From Buttiauxella sp049686335 (lineage in GTDB: Bacteria > Pseudomonadota > Gammaproteobacteria > Enterobacterales > Enterobacteriaceae): DNA of 64,000 nucleotides. The translations under genes and the position numbers were made by a program. Location of the stretch: assembly GCF_049686335.1 (NCBI RefSeq), contig NZ_JBAVHX010000021.1, positions 62,001-126,000 on the forward strand. Reading direction: 5' to 3'. Numbering within the stretch: the first letter of the stretch is position 1; the number at the start of each line of letters is the position of its first letter. Shown here piece after piece: positions 35,915-44,421 of this stretch. The notes under the pieces were generated by a model, which was not told the origin of the DNA, made no database searches, and saw nothing but the letters and a program-made list of their open reading frames with translations.

Positions 35915-36370
35915 TTATGCTGAATCATTTACAGACTCACTCAAGCCCATTTCTCTCCACGCATCTTCCCAGCCAGCAATACGTTTTACTGAAATAGCAT
36001 GATGAGTCGACTCATCATTTTGCGCACGGTGTCCACCGTGTTTCTCCAGATAACCCATATATGCCGTATAAATATCATTCCTGATCCAGGATAGCGGCGT
36101 GACATAGAAAGTATTCGGTTCTCGACCAAGATCGATAAATACCCAAAACTCATTGTCATTTTTATCAAGGGTACACTGGGCAGCATAGTTTGTTGAGGTT
36201 TGCCAGGTCCCTGACGTTTTCGCTCTGGTGGTAACGTTATACGTTTTACCGTTTGGGGCATCAAATGTGATGGATGACCTGTTGCCCTCTTTCTGGACGA
36301 TGGCATTACTGGCACCAAGGCTCGTTAGTTTCTGCAATACCATTAACTGCCCTAATTCTGCTGTAGTCAT
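35915..36370 (-). CDS. Small protein with possible PD-(D/E)XK-like fold
   Basis: A 151-aa protein I cannot name. The pattern ITFDAPNGKTYNVTTRAKTSGTW, then EFWVFIDLGREPNTFYVTPL, resembles small restriction-endonuclease-fold proteins (Asp on one strand at D37, Lys at K51, then a conserved FWVFIDL strand and a FYVxP strand). The acidic residue normally paired with the lysine is not evident, so activity is uncertain. GGGGGAAAT precedes the ATG. It lies at the end of the minus-strand defence cargo, 111 bp after the ankyrin gene. Confidence 0.7.
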   Translation of the reverse strand: MTTAELGQLMVLQKLTSLGASNAIVQKEGNRSSITFDAPNGKTYNVTTRAKTSGTWQTSTNYAAQCTLDKNDNEFWVFIDLGREPNTFYVTPLSWIRNDIYTAYMGYLEKHGGHRAQNDESTHHAISVKRIAGWEDAWREMGLSESVNDSA

Positions 36371-36481
36371 ATTTCCCCCTGATCTGTTTAAAACAATTTA
36401 AGCGAACACATCAAATTTGAAGCGATGAAATAATCCCGTGAAAAATAGCAAAACAACGCCCAATGATTACTAAAAAAAGCT

Positions 36482-37444
36482 TCATAAGGAACGTGGAGAA
36501 ATCGACCAAACAGTTTGCAGCCAAGTTAACCGCTGTTGCAATTGTGGGATGAACTCATTAAGCCAAAACAGGGAAGCAACATAACCCGAAGATCCGCCAC
36601 CACGACTGAATCGCTCAACGTAAAAGTCGTTGCCGCCCACCCGATTGATTAACGACTTCCCCGTCAGTGACTGAAATGCTGCCGAAATAATATTCGCTAA
36701 TTCATCTTTATCTTCAGGGATACTGACCTGACATAAAGCCTGTCGCATCTCCAGCCACAAGAACAAGTCACCTCTCGATCCCCATTGCGTCGGAGCAGGA
36801 TCAAATAAGTCGGATACAACGGCCCAATCACTTTCCAGATAGCTAATCTTTTTTGCCGCAACTTTATGTACCAGCGGGAAAAATATTAGCCTGAAAAAAT
36901 CCGGTTCAATCTCAAACGTAAAACTACTAGAAACGGAAAAACGAACAGAATCGACAGTGGATATTGCTTTCCCCGTCAACGCAAAAAAGAGGTGACTTAG
37001 TCTGGTATCCAGTTCGTTAAGGTCATCAGGGCATTGCTCAACACCTGAAGCCGCAATCATTTTATCGACCAAAATTTGGTTGCCATCATAATCCGTGAAC
37101 AATTGCCGCTCAGTGGAAACCACTTTTCTGAAAATTTGTGCGATGGTCAATTTTTGCGGAAACAGAAGATATTGCAGATCAGGCCGTTTGTGCTTTTCAA
37201 CCACGATGTCATAAGCAGTCTGCCGCTTAGCATTTGTTGTCGCACTTCGGTCAGCGCCAAGAGATAACAGTTCTCCAATAACCGACAAATTCGCCCCATG
37301 CCATGCAGCCTGATGTAGCGGTGTATAACCTTTAGGTTCACTAGGGTGATTTACCAGATGAGGATAATCACGAAGAATGGGTAAAAGAGCATCCCATTCC
37401 CCTTGGAAGGCGAGTTTCAATACTTTATCGCTAACAGACATCAT
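36482..37444 (-). CDS. Ankyrin-repeat protein of the restriction locus
   Basis: A 320-aa soluble protein with two N-terminal ankyrin repeats: KGYTPLHQAAWHGANLSVIG followed by LLSLGADRSATTNAKRQTAYD (about residues 38-82). The remaining 230 residues are not recognised; there is no membrane segment or known catalytic motif. The gene starts 11 bp after the NucS-like nuclease stop, with an AGAGG site there (MM or M start, 3 bp apart). It is the fifth gene in the hsdR-M-S operon order, suggesting a partner or inhibitor role for the adjacent nuclease. Confidence 0.8.
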   Translation of the reverse strand: MMSVSDKVLKLAFQGEWDALLPILRDYPHLVNHPSEPKGYTPLHQAAWHGANLSVIGELLSLGADRSATTNAKRQTAYDIVVEKHKRPDLQYLLFPQKLTIAQIFRKVVSTERQLFTDYDGNQILVDKMIAASGVEQCPDDLNELDTRLSHLFFALTGKAISTVDSVRFSVSSSFTFEIEPDFFRLIFFPLVHKVAAKKISYLESDWAVVSDLFDPAPTQWGSRGDLFLWLEMRQALCQVSIPEDKDELANIISAAFQSLTGKSLINRVGGNDFYVERFSRGGGSSGYVASLFWLNEFIPQLQQRLTWLQTVWSISPRSL

Positions 37445-37455
37445 TCCAGCCTCTC

Positions 37456-38565
37456 TTATTCTGCCCGTTCAGTGTCCCAGCGTAAAAAAATACGCTTTAG
37501 CTTATCGACTGTGTGCCGCCATTTTGGTGTGGTCGGTTTGCAGACCGTATTCTGATTACCAAAGAAACCAATCTCATTGACCGCCTCCTGTTCGCTGCGC
37601 GTTTCCAGCCATTTCACAGGGACAAAATATTCTGATTTGTCGGGATCGTCGGCGTTGTTGCGATATCCGGCACCAAATTTCAGCACATCCATCGCCAGCT
37701 TTTCACCGTCGTCAGTGTTGATGGTGAAGCTACTGGCAGGCTCAACGGCGCTCTGCACAATCCCGACGCCGACGTAACCCGTTGCCGGGATTTTTGCCCA
37801 AATTCGGTCACCCGGCTGGAGCTGCTTTAAGGTCTGGCTGTACCAGCTTCCGCCACCCGCACTGATAAACCCGTAGCGACGCGCTTCTTCCCAGACTCGA
37901 CTTTGCGGATCACCAAACGAGACATAGAACTCACCATTCCAGGGCTCCTTGGTTTTGGCACTGGCCCCTGCGGTGGCTTGTACGGCGTTGGTTTGCGTTT
38001 CGCTTGGGTCAATAAGCCAGGCACGGCTTAGGAACTGTTCTTCGCCGTGCTGGAACACCTTAAAGAACAGTACGTTAATCGAGATGCCGTTCTTGCTCAG
38101 ATAGTCCACGATGCGTTCAGTCGACGGATCCAGCTCCGCTGCCACAATGATGATTTGATGCGACTGGTTGATGGACTCTTCTTCCAGCTCAGTATTGAAA
38201 CGTTGCTTAAACGCGTCACCCAGATTGCCGCCACCGGAGAATTTCTCATAAATCTGTGAGAGACGGTCTGCCGTTAAATCATCGACCCACGAAGCGTAAT
38301 CCAGCGCCTGAGCGACCACTTCACGCGGTGTGCGGTCGCGTTTAAGCTCAATCAGAATTAGAGAGGCATCCGGCGCGATAGCCAGCAGGTCGATGCGCCC
38401 TTTGTCGAGCGTATTTTCCTGATGACCAATAATCATCCACTGGTCAGAGAGGATGGTTGGGTCATTTAAGATCATCTTCTCGAGCAACTGCTCACTGACC
38501 AGTTTACTGATGGTCAGCGGCTGAGGGTTCTCCCCCACCCGCCAGATAGCATGATGAACCGGCAT
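37456..38565 (-). CDS. NucS/RecB-like nuclease with C-terminal PUA/EVE-like region
   Basis: The N-terminal domain is a PD-(D/E)XK nuclease of the DUF91/NucS type: GRIDLLAI (D59), LILIELKRD (E73-x-K75) and the RecB-like Q86-x-x-x-Y90. The C-terminal region (about 210-330) contains FYVSFGDPQSRVWEEARRYG and GDRIWAKIPATGYVGVGIV, which resembles PUA/EVE-type modified-base readers; this part is an inference. It sits 10 bp after hsdS. A nuclease coupled to a modified-base reader in a restriction locus would suit modification-dependent restriction of phage DNA. Confidence 0.8.
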   Translation of the reverse strand: MPVHHAIWRVGENPQPLTISKLVSEQLLEKMILNDPTILSDQWMIIGHQENTLDKGRIDLLAIAPDASLILIELKRDRTPREVVAQALDYASWVDDLTADRLSQIYEKFSGGGNLGDAFKQRFNTELEEESINQSHQIIIVAAELDPSTERIVDYLSKNGISINVLFFKVFQHGEEQFLSRAWLIDPSETQTNAVQATAGASAKTKEPWNGEFYVSFGDPQSRVWEEARRYGFISAGGGSWYSQTLKQLQPGDRIWAKIPATGYVGVGIVQSAVEPASSFTINTDDGEKLAMDVLKFGAGYRNNADDPDKSEYFVPVKWLETRSEQEAVNEIGFFGNQNTVCKPTTPKWRHTVDKLKRIFLRWDTERAE

Positions 38566-38575
38566 CGTCTGATCC

Positions 38576-40336
38576 TTAGTTTAATGCTGCGTCGGTGAGC
38601 GCATCCGCCAGGTGGAGTTGGGTTTGCTGGGCGGATTGCAGGCGGGATTGAAGGGTGTCACAAATATCATTAAGTCGCTTCACTTCGCTAACGATTCGCT
38701 GCTGTTCTTTGATTGGAGCCAGAGGAAAGATAAAGCTTCTGACTTTCTTCCCGTTTAGTGCGGGTTGTGCTCCACCGTGGCCATCTCCTCTATGGGACAA
38801 ATACTTACTTTTCGCCCAGATCCAAACATATTCAGGTTCGACAAGCACTTGGTTAAAAACAAAAGCAGCAACATTTTGATTGGTGCATGCATCAATACCT
38901 AAAATTGCCGTCTGTCCTCTCGTTTTTCCTTGCCCAATAATTGCCATAAGTAAGCTACCAGTTGGAATCATACTTGTGCTCGAGTTTTTAAAACCCTCAG
39001 GTGTGATTTTTTCTTTTGTATCTAAAATAACCTCATTGGCAACTTCGCCAGAGCTAACCCAAGGGATATCTCCATTCCAATATTTCTTTTCAGATCTATC
39101 AGGAGTACTTCCCAACCTTATGTCAGCAAAATCCTGAACAACAATATTTAACCACGAACGGGGTAATAAGGCAGGTTCTCCCAAAGGTTCAACCGGAGGA
39201 TGTTTTTTAATTTTACCTTCTTTCACCAGTTGCGCTTTTTCCTGCTCAATACGTTTAAGCAACTCAGAAGCAGGTTCGTCGTTAGGATCTTGCGGGACCA
39301 GTTTACCCATTACTGCCAGTTGCAGAATGGTTTGTTTAAGGGCGTCAATGCTAGCTTCGGTGGTAAACAGCGCGTCGAAATGCTGGCTGATTCGCGCCCA
39401 GTTTTCGGCGAGTTCTTCGGCATTTTGGCTGTCGGTCAGCGTTGCCAGCAGGGTTTCCACCAGTTGCTGATGGGCATCCAGACTGGTCAGGGATTGCTGT
39501 TCCAGTTGGTCGCAGAGGGACATTAACTCTTCTAATTTAGAAACGATTCGATTCTGCTCACCAATAGGAGGAACTGAAATAACAAGGGGATTTAACTTTT
39601 CGAGAGAAATGTTAGCAATATTTGTTGTCTGACTTGAACTATCAATAAGGATAGATTTTATATTAGGAGAACGTAATACAGACATCAAATAGCTAGCATT
39701 AACTCCATATGGTCTAATAACACTTAAAAAACCACCAAATGTTGCTTCGCCAGTAGGAATATCATATATGTATGCAACCTTTCCAACTAGCTCTCGGCTA
39801 TTAGCCATTGACATAACAATATCGCCTTTTTCAGCGAATTGTTCTGAACGTTTAACAAATGATTTACTGACATAAAGTAAATCATCCCATTCAATATTAT
39901 CTTGAATATTAGCTGTCCGTAGGCAAGCTATTTTTCCTTCTGACGGTTCTCTATGTTTTTCATTCGCAGGAAAAGTAATTCCGCGAATAATTGCAACAGT
40001 GTTACCTAAGCGAGCACACTCCCACCCAACCGGCAATTCAAACGGCTTCTCATCTTCGCTAATCTCCGGCAAAGGCTTCTGCTTTTTAATCTTTCCCTGT
40101 TTTACCAGCTCGGCTTTTTCAGCCGCAATACGCTTCAGTAACTCTGACGCCGGTTCATCATTCGAGTCTTGCGGCACAAGTTTGCCACGCACCGCCAGTT
40201 CCAGAATCAGCTCACGCAGTTTCTTGATGCCATAGAGGTCGATTTTACCGTTACTGCCACGCCCGGCGGTGGAGCGAGTTTGCAGGGCAGAGGACCAGAT
40301 ATCGATATGGTCTGTGATTAACTTCTCAACGGTCAT
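38576..40336 (-). CDS. hsdS: Type I restriction-modification specificity subunit HsdS
   Basis: HsdS determines the bipartite target sequence and bridges two HsdM and two HsdR copies. Its 586 residues show two target-recognition domains, each ending in a conserved coiled-coil block. The N-terminal half has GKLVPQDSNDEPASELLKRI at about 51-70 and the C-terminal half GKLVPQDPNDEPASELLKRI at about 342-361, an internal duplication. The start codon overlaps the hsdM stop by one base. The target cannot be read from sequence alone. Confidence 0.93.
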   Translation of the reverse strand: MTVEKLITDHIDIWSSALQTRSTAGRGSNGKIDLYGIKKLRELILELAVRGKLVPQDSNDEPASELLKRIAAEKAELVKQGKIKKQKPLPEISEDEKPFELPVGWECARLGNTVAIIRGITFPANEKHREPSEGKIACLRTANIQDNIEWDDLLYVSKSFVKRSEQFAEKGDIVMSMANSRELVGKVAYIYDIPTGEATFGGFLSVIRPYGVNASYLMSVLRSPNIKSILIDSSSQTTNIANISLEKLNPLVISVPPIGEQNRIVSKLEELMSLCDQLEQQSLTSLDAHQQLVETLLATLTDSQNAEELAENWARISQHFDALFTTEASIDALKQTILQLAVMGKLVPQDPNDEPASELLKRIEQEKAQLVKEGKIKKHPPVEPLGEPALLPRSWLNIVVQDFADIRLGSTPDRSEKKYWNGDIPWVSSGEVANEVILDTKEKITPEGFKNSSTSMIPTGSLLMAIIGQGKTRGQTAILGIDACTNQNVAAFVFNQVLVEPEYVWIWAKSKYLSHRGDGHGGAQPALNGKKVRSFIFPLAPIKEQQRIVSEVKRLNDICDTLQSRLQSAQQTQLHLADALTDAALN

Positions 40337-41808
40337 CAGTTCGCCCCCTTGTTGCCCGCTAGTGCAGCACCGAGGATTTCGCGTAGCTGGTTACGCAATT
40401 CGCTGATTTCTGCCTGCTGCGTTTGATACTGCACCAGTAGCTCATCCGGATCGTGGCTGACGGTTTCACCCTGGTACGGGTTTTTGATATCGAGGTTGAA
40501 GTTGCGGGCAATGATCTCGGTGATGCTGACTTTCCACGCCTGGTTGTTCTCTTCGCGGCTGGCAAAACCGTCGGCTTCGTTACCCCACCAGTCGATTTCG
40601 GTCTGGAATTCTTCAAACTTCATTGGTTTGGTTTTGCTGTAGTTCTTCACACCATCCGGGTACGGATGTTCATAGAACCAGACTTCTTTAGTCGGCTGGC
40701 CTTTGGTGAAGAACAGAATGTTGGTTTTGATACCGGTATAGGGGTTAAACACGCCGTTCGGTAACCGCACGATGGTGTGCAGGTTACATTCTTCGGTGAG
40801 TAGCTTTTTGATTTTGGTTTTTACACCTTCACCAAACAGCGTGCCGTCTGGCAATACCACCGCCGCGCGGCCTTTGTCTGCCAACACTTCGATAATCAGT
40901 TGCAGGAACAGATCGGCGGTTTCACGGGTCTGCATCTCTGCCGGGAAGTTTTTCTCAATACCGTCTTCTTCGGTGCCGCCAAACGGTGGGTTGGTGATGA
41001 TCACGTCCAGCTGTTCATCCCAGGAGGACAGCGGCTTATTCAGCGTGTTGTCGTGACGGATTTGCACCGGCACTTCAATGCCGTGCAGCAGCATATTGGT
41101 GGTACAAAGCAGGTGCGGCAGCTGCTTTTTCTCCACGCCATAGATCTGCTGTTGCAGCGTTTTATGGTCTTCGGTGGTGTTGACGTAATGCTCTTTCACA
41201 TGATCGAATGCACAGGCGAGGAAACCGCCGGTTCCACAGGCTGGATCCATAATCGACTCGCCCAGTTTCGGATCAATACGATTAACCATAAAGCGTGTTA
41301 CCGCACGCGGGGTATAGAACTCACCAGCGTTACCAGCGCTTTGGAGGTCGCGCAGGATCTGCTCGTAGATATCGCCAAACAGATGGCGTTCCTGGCTGCT
41401 GCTGAAATCGATTTCGTTGAGTTTGTTGATTACCTGACGCAGCAAGGTGCCGTTTTTCATGTAGTTGTAGGCATCGCTGAAAGCCTGTTTGACCACATAA
41501 CCACGCGGGTTAGTGTCGATTGGCGCAATCATGTTCTTCAGTTTTGGGAACAGGTCGTCGTTAATGAATTCCAGCAGCGCATCGCCGGTAATCCCTTCGC
41601 TGTTCGCCGCCCAGGTACGCCACAGATAGCGTTCCGGGATTGGCAGGCTGTAGTTATCCTGTTCCAGCTCCAGCTCTTCTTCCTGAGTATCAAAAATCTT
41701 CAGAAACAGCAGCCACGAAAGCTGCCCCAGACGCTGGGCATCGCCGTCCACACCTGCATCTTTGCGCATGATGTCCTGAAGGGATTTAATCACTGAGCTA
41801 ATCGACAT
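40336..41808 (-). CDS. hsdM: Type I restriction-modification methyltransferase HsdM
   Basis: HsdM is the N6-adenine methyltransferase of the type I complex. SAM motif I DPACGTGGFLACAF (residues 188-201) and catalytic NPPF (273-276) are intact, along with the family block AGEFYTPRAVTRFMV. Length 490 aa is normal. It follows hsdR by 71 bp and overlaps hsdS by one base. Confidence 0.96.
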   Translation of the reverse strand: MSISSVIKSLQDIMRKDAGVDGDAQRLGQLSWLLFLKIFDTQEEELELEQDNYSLPIPERYLWRTWAANSEGITGDALLEFINDDLFPKLKNMIAPIDTNPRGYVVKQAFSDAYNYMKNGTLLRQVINKLNEIDFSSSQERHLFGDIYEQILRDLQSAGNAGEFYTPRAVTRFMVNRIDPKLGESIMDPACGTGGFLACAFDHVKEHYVNTTEDHKTLQQQIYGVEKKQLPHLLCTTNMLLHGIEVPVQIRHDNTLNKPLSSWDEQLDVIITNPPFGGTEEDGIEKNFPAEMQTRETADLFLQLIIEVLADKGRAAVVLPDGTLFGEGVKTKIKKLLTEECNLHTIVRLPNGVFNPYTGIKTNILFFTKGQPTKEVWFYEHPYPDGVKNYSKTKPMKFEEFQTEIDWWGNEADGFASREENNQAWKVSITEIIARNFNLDIKNPYQGETVSHDPDELLVQYQTQQAEISELRNQLREILGAALAGNKGAN

Positions 41809-41879
41809 GTTGTTATTCCATTCTTAAAAAAGGATGCCACCGGCGCAAGGGCGACCAGTGGCATAGTGTTTTTGGGTTA

Positions 41880-44321
41880 TCAGGCTGAACGTGGTGGGAA
41901 CTGGTAGATTTCGTTTTCCAGTTCATTCACAGCCTGCTCATAGGCCTGTTTGTCACCAAAGCGTGTTTTGATGATTTCAATCGGACGCCCCAGCGAATCA
42001 AAGGGTTTCAGCTTCAACACCTGAACATCTTCGATTTCCCGCACGCCTTCATCGGCGTATTTATCCAGCAACGTGTTAAGGACCTGCTGCGCGGGTTCCG
42101 CATATTTTGTGAAGTAATTGCGCTTACGCACGTTGGCGGCACGCTCATGGCGCGTCAATGGCGGCTGACCGTACACTACGTGGCAGAGCAGATCAAACGG
42201 ATCAAGATCTTTGCCCACTTCTTCGGCCAGCACATCCCACAGAATTCCCAGTTGCTCCAACTCTTCAATGATGACCTGCTTGCGAGGAGCTTCCTGCCAT
42301 TTGCGCACGAAGCTATCCAGAGACGCATAATCACTGTCTTTGAGCATCGTTTTGCGGGTGTAATCCTGGAAGGATTCGGTCACCAGTTTACCGTCGGCAT
42401 CGTAGTATTGAACGCGCTTCGCCAACACTTTAACGTCCACACCATTCACATAGAATTTACGGACTTTGTTTTCGTCATCGTCGTGGAATTCACCGTTTCC
42501 GGCGAACTTGTCTCGGTTCACCTTGTATTCGGCTCCCTCTTCCCGCGCTTCATTGACGACGCTAACATCACCATCTGCGTTATCTTCCGCATCGAGTTGG
42601 TCATTAAAATCAGACGCCGGGTCCGAAATGTCGTCAGGTTTTACCACCAGCACTTTTTCTGGCAAGCCGTCAAAACGTGGGTCGGCAAACAGCTCTGTCG
42701 CTTTTTTGAAGTCGAGAATGGTGAACCACAGCTTGCCGTGCTTTTCGTTGATACGCGTGCCGCGCCCGATGATTTGTTTGAACTTGGTCATTGACTGAAT
42801 GTTCTGGTCTAACACCACCAATTTACAGGTTTGCGCATCGACGCCGGTACTCATCAGCTCAGAGGTTGTCGCGATAACCGGGTAAGCTTTTTTGGGGTCA
42901 ATGAAGTTATCCAGCTGCGCCTTGCCAATATCGTCATCGCCTGTGATTTTCATCACGTATTTTTCGTTCTTCAGCACCTGTTCTGGGTTGAGTACCACCA
43001 GCGCCTGGCGCATCCGAGCGGCGTGGTCAATATCGTTGCAGAAGACGATGGTTTTATCCATCGGGTTGGTACGTTTCAAATAGTCGGTAATGGTCTGCGC
43101 TACCAGCATGGTACGTTCATCAATCACCATCGTGCGGTCAAAATCTTTCAGGTTGTAGATTCGGTCTTCAATCTCTTCGCCGTATTTATCTAACTGACCC
43201 TTAACCGGTCGCCAGCCCTGTACATCAACGTCGATATCGACGCGCACCACTTTGTACGGGGCTAAGAAGCCATCTTCAATGCCTTCTTTCAGGGAATAGG
43301 TATAAACCGGCTCACCAAAGTAATCGGTGCTGGAGACTTCTTCGGTTTCTTTCGGCGTTGCCGTCAGGCCTATCTGGGTGGCGCTGCCAAAATATTCCAG
43401 GATCTCCCGCCAGGCAGAATCTTCAGAGGCGCTGCCACGGTGGCATTCGTCGATGACTATGAGATCAAAGAAATCGGGAGCAACCTGCTTATAGGCTTTT
43501 TGATGTTCCTCCGGCCCGGTGATCGCCTGGTACAGCGCCAGGTGTACTTCATAAGCGGGGTCAACGGTGCGCCCGGTAACTTTGGTCATCGCTGAACCAA
43601 ATGGCTTGAAGTCATTGCGCTTGGTCTGATCGACCAGAATATTTCGGTCAGCGAGAAACAGAATGCGTTTTTTGTTTTTCGCTTTCCACAACCGCCAGAT
43701 TATCTGGAATGCGGTGTAGGTTTTCCCCGTCCCGGTTGCCATTACCAGCAGAATGCGATTCTTTCCTGCAGATACAGCATCTACCGTTCGGTTGATCGCC
43801 TGCATCTGATAATAACGAGGGGATTTCCCGCTGGCGTCATCGTAATAATCCTGGCTGATAACGGGCAGTTGTTCCTGAGTAAAGCCTTTCCAGACACAGT
43901 ATTTCTGCCAGAGTTGTTCAGGGGTTGGAAAATCACTGAGAGTGATTTCTGATTCAAGCTGCTGCGGGTTGGTTTTATCGTGGAAAACAAAACCGTCGCC
44001 GTTGGTCGCAAACACAAAGGGAACATCAAGCAGACTGGCGTAGTCCAGACCCTGCTGCATTCCTTTGCTGATGGCGTGCTGATTGGCTTTGGCTTCTATC
44101 ACCGCCAGCGGCAAATTCGGCTTGTGGTAGAGCACAATGTCAGCAGACTTAACTTTGATACGCGAGGCCAGTTTGCCACGAACCACAATCTTACCATCGC
44201 GGAGTTTCACTTCCTGACGGACTTGCAACATCATGTCCCAGCCAGCATCTTTAACCGCTGGCAGGATGAATTTGGTAATGATGTCCGTTTCAGTTAAATG
44301 AGCCTTGTTTACGCCAGCCAT
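41880..44321 (-). CDS. hsdR: Type I restriction enzyme motor/nuclease subunit HsdR
   Basis: HsdR translocates DNA and cleaves unmodified targets. The N-terminal PD-(D/E)XK nuclease shows SADIVLY (D61) and AVIEAKAN (E76-x-K78). The SF2 helicase motor has Walker A MATGTGKTYTA, DECH box VIDECHRGS and motif VI QIIGRGTRINE. The ATG at 44321 gives MAGVNKAHLT and has GGAG upstream; an earlier GTG is not favoured. The 813-aa size and sequence resemble EcoEI-type enzymes. It leads the hsdR-hsdM-hsdS order. Confidence 0.95.
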   Translation of the reverse strand: MAGVNKAHLTETDIITKFILPAVKDAGWDMMLQVRQEVKLRDGKIVVRGKLASRIKVKSADIVLYHKPNLPLAVIEAKANQHAISKGMQQGLDYASLLDVPFVFATNGDGFVFHDKTNPQQLESEITLSDFPTPEQLWQKYCVWKGFTQEQLPVISQDYYDDASGKSPRYYQMQAINRTVDAVSAGKNRILLVMATGTGKTYTAFQIIWRLWKAKNKKRILFLADRNILVDQTKRNDFKPFGSAMTKVTGRTVDPAYEVHLALYQAITGPEEHQKAYKQVAPDFFDLIVIDECHRGSASEDSAWREILEYFGSATQIGLTATPKETEEVSSTDYFGEPVYTYSLKEGIEDGFLAPYKVVRVDIDVDVQGWRPVKGQLDKYGEEIEDRIYNLKDFDRTMVIDERTMLVAQTITDYLKRTNPMDKTIVFCNDIDHAARMRQALVVLNPEQVLKNEKYVMKITGDDDIGKAQLDNFIDPKKAYPVIATTSELMSTGVDAQTCKLVVLDQNIQSMTKFKQIIGRGTRINEKHGKLWFTILDFKKATELFADPRFDGLPEKVLVVKPDDISDPASDFNDQLDAEDNADGDVSVVNEAREEGAEYKVNRDKFAGNGEFHDDDENKVRKFYVNGVDVKVLAKRVQYYDADGKLVTESFQDYTRKTMLKDSDYASLDSFVRKWQEAPRKQVIIEELEQLGILWDVLAEEVGKDLDPFDLLCHVVYGQPPLTRHERAANVRKRNYFTKYAEPAQQVLNTLLDKYADEGVREIEDVQVLKLKPFDSLGRPIEIIKTRFGDKQAYEQAVNELENEIYQFPPRSA

Positions 44322-44421
44322 AGCAGAGCACTCCACGATATTGGGTTAGCTCTGATTTTACACAGATTAGTGCGTTACGTAATGACCTGAAACGAGGTTT
44401 TGGGCAACGACTGGAAAACCA

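Noticed and set aside
35805..36002. 65-codon plus-strand frame overlapping the end of the 151-aa gene
   Set aside because: Overlaps the better supported minus-strand gene, no good ribosome-binding site and no recognisable family.
40900..41796. 298-codon frame antisense to hsdM
   Set aside because: Shadow of the hsdM coding strand, with no motif or ribosome-binding site.
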